The position numbers were made by a program, and so were the translations under genes. This document shows positions 35,828-48,500 of a stretch of DNA of 64,000 bases, one piece after another (the stretch's first letter is position 1; the number at the start of each line of letters is the position of its first letter). Source of the stretch: Undaria pinnatifida (Eukaryota > Sar > Phaeophyceae > Laminariales > Alariaceae); NCBI GenBank assembly GCA_012845835.1, contig JABAKD010000007.1:434001-498000 (forward strand). The letters run 5' to 3'. The notes beneath the pieces are model-generated. The model did not search any database, was not told where the DNA came from, and saw nothing but the letters and a program-made list of their open reading frames with translations.

Positions 35828-38800
35828 GTGAGACTACTGTGGAGTCGACCACGTCTCTCCCGCCCTGTCCTGACCTGTCAGGTCCTTTCCTGCCCTTTCC
35901 TGTCGTGTCCTGTCGTTTCCTGTCCTGTTTTGCGTGTCCTGTCCTGTCCTGTTCTGTCCTGCTGTCCTGTCCTGTCCTTCCCTGTCCTGTCGTGTGCTGT
36001 CCTGTCCTGTCCTGTCCTATCCTATCCTATCCTGTCCTGCCCTGCCCTGCCCTGCCCTGTCGTGTCGTGTCCTGTCCTGCCCTGTCGTGTCCTGTCCTGC
36101 CCTGCCCTGCCCTGTCCTGTCCTGTCGTGCCCTGTACTGTCGTACCTGCCCTGTCCTGTCGTGCCCCGCCCTACCTTGACGTGTCCTGTCCTGTCCTGTC
36201 GTGCCCCGCCCTACCTTGACGTGTTCTGTCCTGTCGTGTCGTGTCGTTTCCTGTCCTGTCGTTTCGTTTCCTGTCCTGTCGTGTCGTTTCCTGTCCCTGT
36301 CGTTTCCAGCCCTATTTTTCCCTGTCTTGTCCTGTCGTCTCCTGCCTGGCCGAGTGCTTTCCTGTCTTGTCCTTTCCTGTCCTTTCCTGTCCTTTCCTAC
36401 CATGTCATTGTTGTTGTCCTCACATGCCCTGTCCCGTCCTGTCCCGTCCACTCCAGTCCTGTCTTGCCGTGTCTTGTCTTGCCCTGTCCTGTCCTGTCCT
36501 GCTCTGTCCTGTCCTGTCATGTCATGTCCTGTCCTGTCCTGTCGTGCCTTGTTCTGTCGTGCCCTGTCCTGTCTTGGCGTGTGCTGTCCTGTCGTGTCGT
36601 GTCGTTTCCTGTCCTGTCGTTTCGTTTCCTGTCCTGTCGTGTCGTTTCCTGTCCCTGTCGTTTCCAGCCCTATTTTTCCCTGTCTTGTCCTGTCGTCTCC
36701 TGCCTGGCCGAGTGCTTTCCTGTCTTGTCCTTTCCTGTCCTTTCCTGTCCTTTCCTACCATGTCATTGTTGTTGTCCTCACATGCCCTGTCCCGTCCTGT
36801 CCCGTCCACTCCAGTCCTGTCTTGCCGTGTCTTGTCTTGCCCTGTCCTGTCCTGTCCTGCTCTGTCCTGTCCTGTCATGTCATGTCCTGTCCTGTCCTGT
36901 CGTGCCTTGTTCTGTCGTGCCCTGTCCTGTCTTGGCGTGTGCTGTCCTGTCGTGTCGTGGGCTGTCCCTGTCGTTTCCTGCCCTATCTTTCCCTGTCTTG
37001 TCCTGTCCTGTCTTATCCTGTCCTGTCTTGTCCTGTCGTGTCCTGCCTTGCTGCGTGCTGTCCTGTCTTGTCATTTCCTGTCCTTTCTTGTCCTTTCCTA
37101 TCATGTCATTGTTGTTGTCCTCACGTGCCCTGTCCCGTCCTGTCCTGTCCCGTCCACTCCAGTCCTGTCTTGCCGTGTCTTGTCTTGCCCTGCCGTGTCT
37201 TGTCTTGCCCTGCCCTGTCCTGTCCTGCTCTGTCCTGTCCTGCTCTGTCCTGTCCTGTCCTGTCCTGTCATGTCCTGTCCTGTCCTGTCCTGTCCTGTCC
37301 TGTCCTGTCCTGTCCTGTCGTACCTTGTTCTGTCGTGCCTTGTTCTGCTGTGCCCTGTCCTGTCTTGGCGTGTCCTGTCCTGTCTTTTCGTGGCCTGTCC
37401 CCGTCGTTTCCTACCCTATTTTTCCCTGTCTTGTCCTGTCCTGTCTTATCCTGTCTTGTCCTGTCCTGTCTTGTCCCGTCCTGTCTTGTCCTGTCGTGTC
37501 CTGCCTTGCTGAGTGCTGTCCTATCTTGTCCTTTCCTGTCCTTTCCTATCATGTCGTTGTTGTTGTCCTGACATGTCCTGTCCCGTGCTGTCCTGTCCCG
37601 TCCACTCCAGTTATGTCTTGCTGTGTCTTGGTCCTGTCCTGTTTTGTCCTGTCCTGTCCTGTCCTGTACTTTACTGTGCTGTCCCGTCCTGCCCTGTCCT
37701 ATCGTGACCTGCCTTACTGAGTAGTGTCCTGTTTTGTCCTTTCCTGTCCTTTCCTGCCCTTTCCTATCACGTCCTTGTTGTTGTCCTCACATGTCCTGCC
37801 CCGTCTTGTCCGGTCCCGTCCACTCCAGTCCTGTCTTGCCGTATCTTGTGGTGTCCTGTCAGGTCAGGTCAGGTCATGTGCTGTCCTTTCCTGTCGTGTC
37901 CTGTCCTTTCCTGTCGTGCCCTGTCCTGTCCTGTCGTGTACCGTCCTGTCGTGTCCCGTCCTGTCGTGTCATGGCGTGTCCTGTGCTGTTCAGTCTTGTC
38001 GTGTGTTGCTCTGTCCTGGAATGTCCTGTCATGTCCTGTCTTGTCCTTTCCTCTCATGCCCTCAAGTGTCCTGTCGTGTCCTGTCCTGGCTTGTCCTGTC
38101 TTGTCGTGCCGTGAAGTGTTCTGTCAGGTCCTGTCTTGTCCTTTCCTCTCATGCCCTGACATGTCCTAGTATGTCCTGCTCTGTCCTGCGCTACCCCGCC
38201 CTATCATGTACTGTTCTAATTATTGTTTTACTCTAGCTTACTCATCTTTGCTCTACTCTGCTCCACCCCACGGTGCTGTACTACGATATCGATATACTTG
38301 AAACTAACAACTCGAACGGGCTAGGCTAGCCAGGCCTGTACTAGCCTAGCCTGGCGTAGCCTCTGCTAGGACGGTCTCAGCTACGAAGAGCGCTGCTCCC
38401 CCGTGCTGGTCTGGGTTGGTCTGAGGCGTTCTCTGCTTGTCTGGGCTGCTGGGTTGCGCTGGGCTGGACTGGGCTAACCTGGACTGCGTTGTGCTGTGCT
38501 GTGATATGCGGTGCTCTGCTGTGTTTGTGCCGTCATATGCTGAACCGGGCTGGCCTGTACTGTGATATGTGCTGGGTTGGGCTGGGCTTGGCTGTCCTGG
38601 CATCCGCTGTCTTCGACTGTTTTGGGCATGGTTGTTCTGTGCTTGGCCGGGTGACTCTCGGCTTGGCCGGGCTGAGCTAGGTTACGCTGGATTGAGCTGG
38701 GTTGGCCTGGCTGTGCTAAGCTGTGCTGCGGTATGGTCAGCGTTGCGATGATCGGCCGTGCCGTGCTGTTCCGTGCTGTTCTATGGCCTGCCTTGCTGTG

Positions 38801-41800
38801 CTGTAACCTGCTGTGCTGTGCTTTGACGCGCTGTGCGCTGCTTTGATATTATGTTCTGTGCTGCGATCTGGCGTTCGGTGCTGTGTGATGATGCCCCAAA
38901 GACGAATCAATGCGGTCAACTAAATACAATCGTCAACTCGTCGTAAACCTCGAGTCCGAGTTGTGTTTTTGTCTAACGGTACCCTCTCCGTACTTCCCAT
39001 ATCCCTCCCTACCTTTCTCGGCAGGTCGCAAGGAAATCCTTGACTGGCTGAACGGCTATCTCGGCCTCAATATATCCAAGGTCAGTCCCAGCCCCCAGCC
39101 TCTTTTTCTTTTTGGTTCTCCCTTTTTCTGTCAAGCTTTGTGGGACTTGATTGTTCTTGACTTTTGCATACTACCATGTGAACCCCTTTGGTGCTTTAAA
39201 GGGAAAACATGTCCATATGATGGCACGTACGTACGACGATTGCGGCATCGACCACACGCAGAAGTCCGGGTCGCCGAGGTAAGGGGATGCGAAACGAGCT
39301 ACCTGGTATGCGATATGAGTGTATCATAGCATGGTTCTACTTTTAACAGGACTTCTGCACTCTCCTCCTCGACGCTTGCTTCGATTGTCGGTACAATCGT
39401 GGATTATTTGGTCGTTATACAAGGTTCCCGAAGCAGTTAACCCCTTTAGAGCCCCAAAACCCCTTCATATACTAATTCCAAGTGCTTTGTCTCCGATGAC
39501 GTTAAGGCCACGGGGGAACTCACAGTAATTAGTTTGAGAGCTCGTATGGAGGCATTTCGCGTATATGCAAAAACACTTGAAAATAGAGTATGGCATCTGC
39601 AAACAAGATCCTTTTTTCGAAATTTTAGAAGAGATGCAGGAAAGATCTAATAATACAGAGCTTTTCAGGTGCTTTTGTTCTTTTTTGGACTCCATAGCTA
39701 ACCACCACTTTTTGGAGTGCCCCTCTCCTCTTCTCCTAATCCCTTAAACCCCACATGTTACGGAGTTATATCATCCGCCTATAAAATAATGACCAGCAAG
39801 CTTTTAGTTAAAACCATTTTTTCATCGATGTACCCATTGTATTAGACTCCCGCGCGTGAATTGAAATATTTCAGCGATTTCGATAGCTTTTGGTGTTTCT
39901 GCTCGCAAGTTCAAACTCACGAAAACATCTCATGAGTCGCTTCTGGTTGCCTACGACTGCTGGCTGGCGCACCCCACGTCGTCAAGCACCCCACCGGGAG
40001 CGTCTCTCAATTTCGCGGGCCGTGGTTGCTTGTGAAGAGCTGTAGCTGCCCGCTAGTGAAGTGCATACTTTCTGTTGGGGGCCGTTTTTTTTCTCGTTTT
40101 GTGTACCCCAAATTTTGACCACTGCAGTGCCTCGAAGTCGAGGTGTGGGCCTCTGCCGAGAACCAGAGGGACGCCGATCTGAAGAGACTCACAGCATCTG
40201 TGGATTAAGCCCTTTTCATGGGTTTCCGGGCCTGTGTTCCCCGAACCAGCCGAAGCTCTATACGCAGCGTGTTAACCGCACTCCCGACATGGGGACCAAA
40301 CACTTGGAATTTGAACAGGATAATGTTGGGAATTGTCACCGGTCTTGAAGGGGTCGGACCGGGTCCAGGGTTGGACGGGGTGACCCGACCCGACCCAACC
40401 CCACATTCATTACCAGCCCCGATCCGCCACGACCTGACCCGACCCAACTCGACCCGCGATAGTTTGTGGCTGTCGATATCTTCCCCGACCCGACCCGTGA
40501 AGTTTTGGAAACCTCCGGAACCTACCCGCGGGTCGGGTTAATAGCCCATGACGATAACCCGTGACGCGCCGTGGAAAATTCTCGGAACGAAGGTCTATTG
40601 GAGAGTTAGGTTGGACTGCCCATCATTTTGTCGACGCTGGGCCAAGTTGTAATCCAACACTCCCCGCCCCCATCCCCCCTCCCCCTCACTGTGTCGTGCC
40701 TCCTTCAGGTGGAGGAAACGTGTTCTGGCGCGGTGGCGTGCCAGCTGGTTGACAGTCTCTTCCCCGGAAAGGTTCGTTGCTCTGTTTTTTGTCTGTTGTG
40801 ATCGAAACTGCCGGAAGTGCTTTTAGGATGTACTAGTGCTCTGCATGTGCTTATCGTACGCACTGGCGCTCTGGGCCTGATGACGCTGCCTCAACGCTCT
40901 GTCTTGCGATCCTGCTACCTGCTGCTGCACTGGTGCGCTGCGATGCTTTGTGTTTATATACTGTACCATGCGGGACCGAAATATTGCGCACGTTCGAATT
41001 CTTAATATAAGTATCACACGGTCTTTCCATTGCGGATATCTCTCTGTCGTTACCCTTTGTTCGGCATACCTGGTACTCTTCATGTTTGCTCTCTTCATTT
41101 TTGCTCTCTTCATATGAACACGTGCGGCATAGCCATATCGTACAGGTCCCACCCGGTGCGGAAGAGCCGTGTCGTACAGATCTCACGCGGGCAGCAGTAT
41201 GTAGATCGTGCAAATCGTATATTTGAGGGTTAGGGTTAGGGTTAGGGTTACCTGTGCCCCGCGACATCTAGAAGGTCGAATGTTTTTGGGGTGGTAATCT
41301 GTGCGATGTGTAGAATGTTTTTGAGCCGCTAATATGTCAATATGTCAATATGTCAATAGTCAATATGTCAATAGTCAATATGTCAATAGTCAATATGTCA
41401 ATAGTCAATATGTATGTAGTTAATGGATTAAGGAGCGGACCTGCCCGACGTGTGGAATATTTTGCAGGCGAGCCCTAACGTTTTGATTGTGGCTATAATA
41501 CCGTTCCATGCCATGCCATACCATACCATACCATACCCTATAATATTGGAATATGAATCCGATCTATCCGTGGAGGTGTGGTACATGGTGTTTTGAACGA
41601 GATCCTGAATTTCTATACTAAACGTGGCGTCTCTTCTGTCCGTGGGACTTATCTGCTGTCCAAGGTGTATAACGTTTTAAACGACGCCGGCGAGATCTAG
41701 ATAAGTCAAGTAGGGATCTGATGCTTTCGAGGTGTGGGATGTTTTCACCCCTCGGACAGGTCACCGCTCTCCGCTTGATAATCTCGCTATTTCAGGGAAG

Positions 41801-42563
41801 ATCTGAATGGTTCAGCTCATGGCACCGAGTGGGAGCCGTACGATCTGCGTCATCTAGCAAGTGTTTCCAGGGTTGGATCTGTACTAGTTATAAGCAGATC
41901 CTGCAGAGCATATCATAACCGCAACTACAGGATCTACGGTAGATTATCTAGATCATCTAGATTGTCTAGGTCGTGATCTGTCGCAGGCATGGAATGTTTG
42001 GAACGAGATCCGAAACATCTAGACAACCAAAGCAGGATCTGAGGGCCGGATATGTTCGAGGTGTCGTAGTGTGCTTTGAACAAAACCCGATTGACACGAT
42101 GAAACTGGGATGTGATCTGTCTAGCGAGTGTCACGTTTTGAATGAGACTCGTCGGCTGTAGATAATGAAATAAGGATCTCATCTCTCGCAGGTGTAGAAT
42201 GTTTTCAATGAGACCCGTAAGATCGGCATCACGAAATAGGGATGTGACCTGTCCAATGTGTACCGCTTTTTGACTGAGACCCGTACCGTCTAGATAGTGA
42301 AGTAGGGGTCCCATCTGTCCGATCTGTGGATGTTTTCGCAGGTGCCGATGTCGAAGGTTAACTGGGAGGCTAAATCGGCGGCCGAGTACATTAACAACTA
42401 TAAGGTGGGTTTGATCGGGCTTGGGAGTCCCGATGATGTGTTGTAATACTCCAATTGATTGGTCTAGAAAATTGGGAGCCTCGAGGTACTTTGTTTTTTT
42501 TCGTTTTCAATTTCGGCGGGGCCCTTTGATTTGGTCTCGAGACACATGCTTGTGATAGTAGTG

Positions 42564-42594
<31 letters not shown>

Positions 42595-45500
42595 AAGTAG
42601 TAGCAGTAGTAGTAGCAGTAGTAGTAGTACTACTACTACTTCTAGTACTAGTACTAGTACTAGTAAAGCAGTAGTAGTATTGTATTGATAGTAGGGTAGT
42701 AGTGCGGTAGAGGTATGCCCCAGTTTTTGTTGTGAGGTTTATTGAGTACTTACCTGGTAAGGAGCTCTTAAGGCTCGCCCAAAAAATGATTTTGAGTAAA
42801 CTGAAGATGACCAGCGATGATCCATCCCTTGGCTTATGCATACAAACAAATGGTATTACTGAACATTCCGTACATTCCGTATATTCGGACGATATTCTGT
42901 TAACGAGCGCCGTCGTTCAGAAAGAAACAGAAAATGCCATGTATTAATGCTGCTACATTAAAAGCAGCACGTGTCTGGACCATCCTCTAGCCACCAACGA
43001 GAAAGCGAGGTTGGAAAAATAAAAATAAAGTGGTACGTAAGAAGACGTAGTTATTGACAGAAGAAATGCACCTGATTTTTCGTGGGTTGAGTTGGCCTTT
43101 AATTGTGGCGCTCCACGGTTTCAATACTATTAATAGTACGATATGTTTTCCGGCCCAACTCCTTTGCCACAACACTTGGTAACTCGCAAACACCGGAGTG
43201 TTTTTTTTGTTCTGGTTGCATCTCGTTGGTGGATTCTTGTAACTAACAGCCGGTGCAGCACGTGACTCTTCTTTCATACCTGGTACATGGAATAGATCGT
43301 CTGTTGTCCCCACGCGTGATAATCTACATATTTCAGAGAAGATCTGTATGGTTTTGCTCATGTTGTTCTGTTTGGGTGGGAACGTTATGAGCTGCATCAT
43401 CTACCATTTGTTTCCGGGGTGAATCTGTACTCCATACGAACAGATCCTGTATAACAGATCCTGTATAACACCTCATAGCGACAGGTAAAGCATCCAATGT
43501 ACCAGGTACTGTACATGATATAGATTGTGACCTGTCCCAGATATGCACTTATTGGTTCTTGTGGGACCCAGACATAACGGGCCCGAAAACAGCGGCTAGA
43601 AACAGAGGGTGCGGTAGATTTGATATATCGTGGAGAAGTCTACACGTATGATCACGATATTACGATATGTTAACACACGGTTTGCTTCATCCTGCTTCCT
43701 AAAACTGTGGCAAGGACGCCCGACCCTTGCCTTCTTTCTTACGTCTGTTGTCGCCCGCTCTGTATGTGGCAGTGCTGCCGTGTGCAGAATGGTCTTGGTG
43801 ATCTGTACACCTGGATCTTAGTGCATGATCTGTGCGTTTATATGGTCTCTGTGTTGTGCACAGGCATGTTGCCGCGTTATTTTCAAGGATGTGTACGGAG
43901 TGATAATATATCCGCGGAGCGGTTTTCACGGAGCGATTCTATCAAACCGCACCGCTACGTGACATTTGTGGCGGCGAATATCCGCTTCGTGACAATCCGT
44001 GACTTTTTCCAAAAGCGGATATCCGATCCGATCCGCCCCGTGGCACTTTCAAGCGCGGATATCTACTCCGCAATATTCCGTGAGCATCCCGACGTGCGGA
44101 TACCCGCTCCGCTCCGCTCCGAGACATTGTAAAGAAATACGCTCCGCTCCGTATGGATTATAACTGTGCGGTTGAAACCGTGGAAAGCGGTTTTTCTACG
44201 GAGCGGTTCGACCCACTCCGTAGGTACTCCATACCTACTCCGCGGCATATCTCACGGATCAAACCGCTGAAAGTCGTTATATCACGGTTAAAATTGTTCA
44301 GAATGCCGGATAATACACCGTAGAACGACTTGATGTAACGATGTAACAGTACTGTATTCCTTGCATGCCGCCCATAGCGACGGCATCCATCCCCTGCCCC
44401 GCGTAAACAACGTAATACGAACAGGTGGCCGTTTTGTTGTTTTTCGCTTTTGGTTCAGTTGGTTTAACGTTTTGACTGTTTTCGACTTTTTTCGTGCTGG
44501 GTCAGACGTGGTCGTGGGTCAGACACGGCTGCTGCCGTTGTTGTTGCGCGTCTGCTGCCCCTGCTCCCGTCACTCTGTGCTGTATGACCAACCCCTGAAT
44601 GCTCAAGTATACCTGGTAGTCAATATTCAATAGTAATGGTTTTGTTTGTTTTCTCGAGGGGCGCAACGTTTGCATGTGCACTTTTCTCCTTGGGTGCTTG
44701 GCGTTGGTCGCCACCATGTTGCGCCAACAGAAACGTGAATTCTATTCTATCCGCCAGTACGCAATGTATTCCTTCGTACTCACTGGTACTCACTGGTATT
44801 TACTGGTATTTTCTGGTATTTGTTCGCGGATATCCCTATCATTTTCACGGTTAACCGTATAATTTTAAAGGAGAATTGCTGCTGTGCATGCACCGTGGGG
44901 AAATGCCGCGGTTTTGTACGGTTTGCTCGACGGAGTGAGATAAACCGCTCCGTGGAATAACAGTGCGACGGATATCCGCTCCGCAATAACCCGTGACATT
45001 TGTAGCGGCGGATATCCGCCCCCCGTGACAATCCGTGTCTTTCCCCGCAAGCGGATATCCGCTCCGTAAAACACTCGAAAAAATTCGCTCCGCTTCGTGA
45101 CATATTCAACGGATATCCGCTCCGCGAGATTTTAATTTTGAAAATGAAAAGGCCGCTCCGCGGAGCGGTTCTTCCTCTGTACACATCCCTGGATATTTTT
45201 ATATGGTCTGCGTGTTGTGTAAACTCATCTGGCCTGTGTGAAACGTACAGTTATCTTATCTGTGCTATCTGTACACGTACCTGTTCCGTGTGATATTTGC
45301 CGCTGCAAGTGTATGTGGTCTGTACAGTTGACTGGTTTTTGTCAGACGTACAGTTTCCTGATCTGTGTGATGTGTACAGTTTTCTGATCTGTTTGATCTG
45401 TGCAATTATCTGATCTGACCCGTCCGGCGTGTGCAATGCTGATGCAGGTTCTTCAATCCGCGTTCGATCGGCTACACATCGACAAACACATCGACGTGCA

Positions 45501-48500
45501 GCGGCTCACGAGGGGCAAGTACATGGACAACCTCGAATTCATGCAGGTGCTTGCCTTTAGCGATATAATCATACTGTGGATTGTTCCTACTACTTCAAAA
45601 TCTGTTCTTGCTACGAGTATGATAATTCTGCCTGTTCAACTGCTTCTTCTGTTGCTTGTTCTGCTGCTCCTCATGCCGCCCCCGCCGCTACTGGTTGCTC
45701 AACTCGCTCTGCTGCTCGTGGTACTTCTTCCACGCCTGCTGCTGCTGCTTTTTCTGCTGCTTTGCCGGTCATTCTGCTGTCCATGCCGCTGCTGTGGCCT
45801 GTTACTCTTGCTAATGTCGTTTCTGCTTCGTAGCTGGTACCACTTGTTCTTCTGCTGGTTTTGGTTTGCTGGCGCGACTTGCTGGTCCTGCTGCGGGTGT
45901 TTTTTGCTCTTGATTTTGTCGCGTCTTCTGCTGTTCATGCTGCTGTTTGCTGCCTGTTGTTCCTGATGTTGATATTTCTGTTTGTTGGCTGGTGCTGCTG
46001 CTGCCGCTGTCGCTGCCTGTTGTTCCTGCTGCTGTTTTTCATTTGTTCCTTCTACTGCTGTTTATTTTTGTCTTTACTGCTACTGCTTGATCTTGTGACC
46101 CCGCAACTCGCTCTGCTGCTGCTGCTGCTGCCTGCTACTGCTTACTGTTGTTCCCGCTGCCTTCCCCTTTGTTTCTTTGCTCCTATTTCTTATTCTGTCG
46201 TTGTCCCTGTCTGTCTGCGGATGCCTGTTACTGCTTGTTAATGTGTTCCTGCAATCGTACGAGTCCTGTTTCCGTTTATTGACTGCTGCTTACTCTGCTG
46301 TTGCTGCTATTTCCGTGTATTGATTTCTAATCATACTCAATTTTCCTCTGTCCTTGCCAATGCCATTGCTGCGTCTTGTCTTGACTGTTGCTCTCTGATG
46401 TGGCCTTCTGTTGTTTCTGCTACACGGACTGCTACTGTTGCTGTCCTCTACTGCCTCCTGTCGTTCCTGCTGCTGACATGCTGCTTCTTAACATCGTTTT
46501 TCTTCAGTCGCTGTTGCCAGTTGCTGCTGCTGTTGCTGTTGCTGCTTCTGTTGCTGTTCCTGCTTCTGTTGCTGTGTCCTAACTGCTACTGATTTGTTTT
46601 CTTATATTGACGCTATTGCTGTCTCTTTTTGTGTCAATCTTGCCTGCTGCTGCTTGTTCTTGTGTCCGTGCTACCTGTACTTCTGTTTCTTGACTGTTAT
46701 TGCTGCGTCTGGTGTCGCTGCTGCTGCTATACCGGTGTCTTAACTGGTACTGTTGTTTCTACCACTGCTACACCTGCCTTTTGTGGTTTCTGCTACACCT
46801 GTTTCTTGACTGCTGCTGCTGCCTGCTGGTGCTTCCTGTTGTTCCTGCCAATGTCATTTCTGCTCCTTGGCCGCTGATGTTTTTTTCTGTCGTTGTCGCC
46901 GTATGTTGCTGCTGTTGCGGTTGCTGCTTCTTGTGCTGTTCCCGGTACTTCTGTGTCCTGCCGCTGCTGCCTTTTCTTCCGTCCCTGCTACTGTTGTTTC
47001 TGTGTCCGGACTTCTACTGCATGTTGTCTTTCTGCTTCTCGCACAGCAGCCGTTTCCGTTTCTTGACCGGTGTTGCTTCTGTTATTGCTACTGCTGTTGC
47101 TGTTGGTGCTACTGCTGTCCTCCCCTCGACAGTGGTTTAAGAACTTTCACGATACCACGGGGGCGGCGGGCGGGTACGATCCTATTGAGCGGCGCAGTAA
47201 AGGAAGGGGAGGGGCCAAGTACGGAGCGGCTGCGGGCACAAGGTCAGTCTTAACGGTTTTATTGCTGTAGTTAGTCGTCTCGGCTATTGTTGCATATCGT
47301 ACCAAAATTTTGGATATGTTAAACTTTCTGTGTTTTACATATGTTACATATCGGAGGCGTTATCCCCTCCAGGATTGTGGGATTGGGTCGGGGATTGACA
47401 GAAACGCACTCAGGGCAAGCGTGGTTGTACCTCGTGCAATTGCTAGTGTTCGGTATCGTATCGATTTTTTTGTGTTCATGTAGAACATTGAATTATTAAT
47501 AGAGTACCCCCAACAAGGCTGCATGCCGATATAAGGCGGTAGCCCGATATAAAAGGCAGTCGAATTGCTCGGCGCGACGGGGGAAGTGCGGTCACATCCT
47601 GGAATGAGCAAGGCGGCTTCCGCCAATGAGGAGGCGTTTGTACCCCCCTGGCACACCACACCAACGCGTGAATGGGGGACCCCTACTCTAATATACTATT
47701 ATTGGTATAGTTCAGTCACTTTCTGGACATCAGAGGGAGACTTTAGCGAATACTCTAGCATCGCTCACGCGGAGCAATACGGACGGCTAGGCTATGAAAG
47801 GTTGCCTTGAATATTAAATGGCGGACTGCAAAACAAGAAGTCATACGACACGAGCCTCGCCTCTGCCGGCGGATGTTGCGCGCGTTTCGCATTGCGATTC
47901 TGCTGCACTTGTCGCTTGTGCTGCCATTCTACGTGGGCAGTCGGCGCTAGCTGCTAGCCCAATGCTGATGTACATGCTGACTGCTAGCGCTGTAGTTGCG
48001 GTCTATGTTCAATAGTAGGCACAATCTGGTAGGTCTGGGCACTGGCGCAGTATGTGCGGTAGTATTCTACTGGTAGTGGCCATATACTGATTTGAATATG
48101 CCAGTAGATGCTGCCAGTAGGTTTGATCTCACGTACGTTCAAGGAACATGTCACATTATACAAGTATCATAACCCAATATCGTTTTCGGAGGGCCAGTAT
48201 CCAGCATACTGCTTGAATCCAGTATACTGATTGCGGTCGAAGGCAGTGTTCTATCTTCCGATTGAGGCTAGAACCCTGGATGCTGGTCCCCCGAAGTTCT
48301 TTCCTGCCACTTTTCTTGCTTGATCGTTACTGCTGTGGTTGCGGGAAATGTTTGGTTGTACAAGTACAGCAGTGGGGATGAGTTGATCTGTTTTTACTTG
48401 CTCTTAATCGTTTTGAACTGCTCACGTTTTATGGGGGGAAAACTAGTTGGATTTAGTACAGGAGAGTTTTCCAATGGTTGTAAGGTTAGGCGTCGGTGAC

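Noticed and set aside
35822-37720. 632-codon frame and several other long frames rich in Ser-Cys-Pro-Val-Leu
   Set aside because: They arise from the TCCTG pentanucleotide satellite, which lacks stops in several frames, and they lie in EB1 intron 1.
42732-42947. Frame containing VYSDDILLTS, resembling the YxDD box of a Copia-type reverse transcriptase
   Set aside because: Only about ten residues fit. The DNA encoding them includes the GTTAACGAGCGCCGTCGTTCAG word shared with the non-coding MITE-like family, so the likeness is probably coincidence.
45400-47270. Leu/Cys-rich frames of 120-190 codons suggesting membrane proteins
   Set aside because: They are translations of the CTG/CTT-rich tract of EB1 intron 5.
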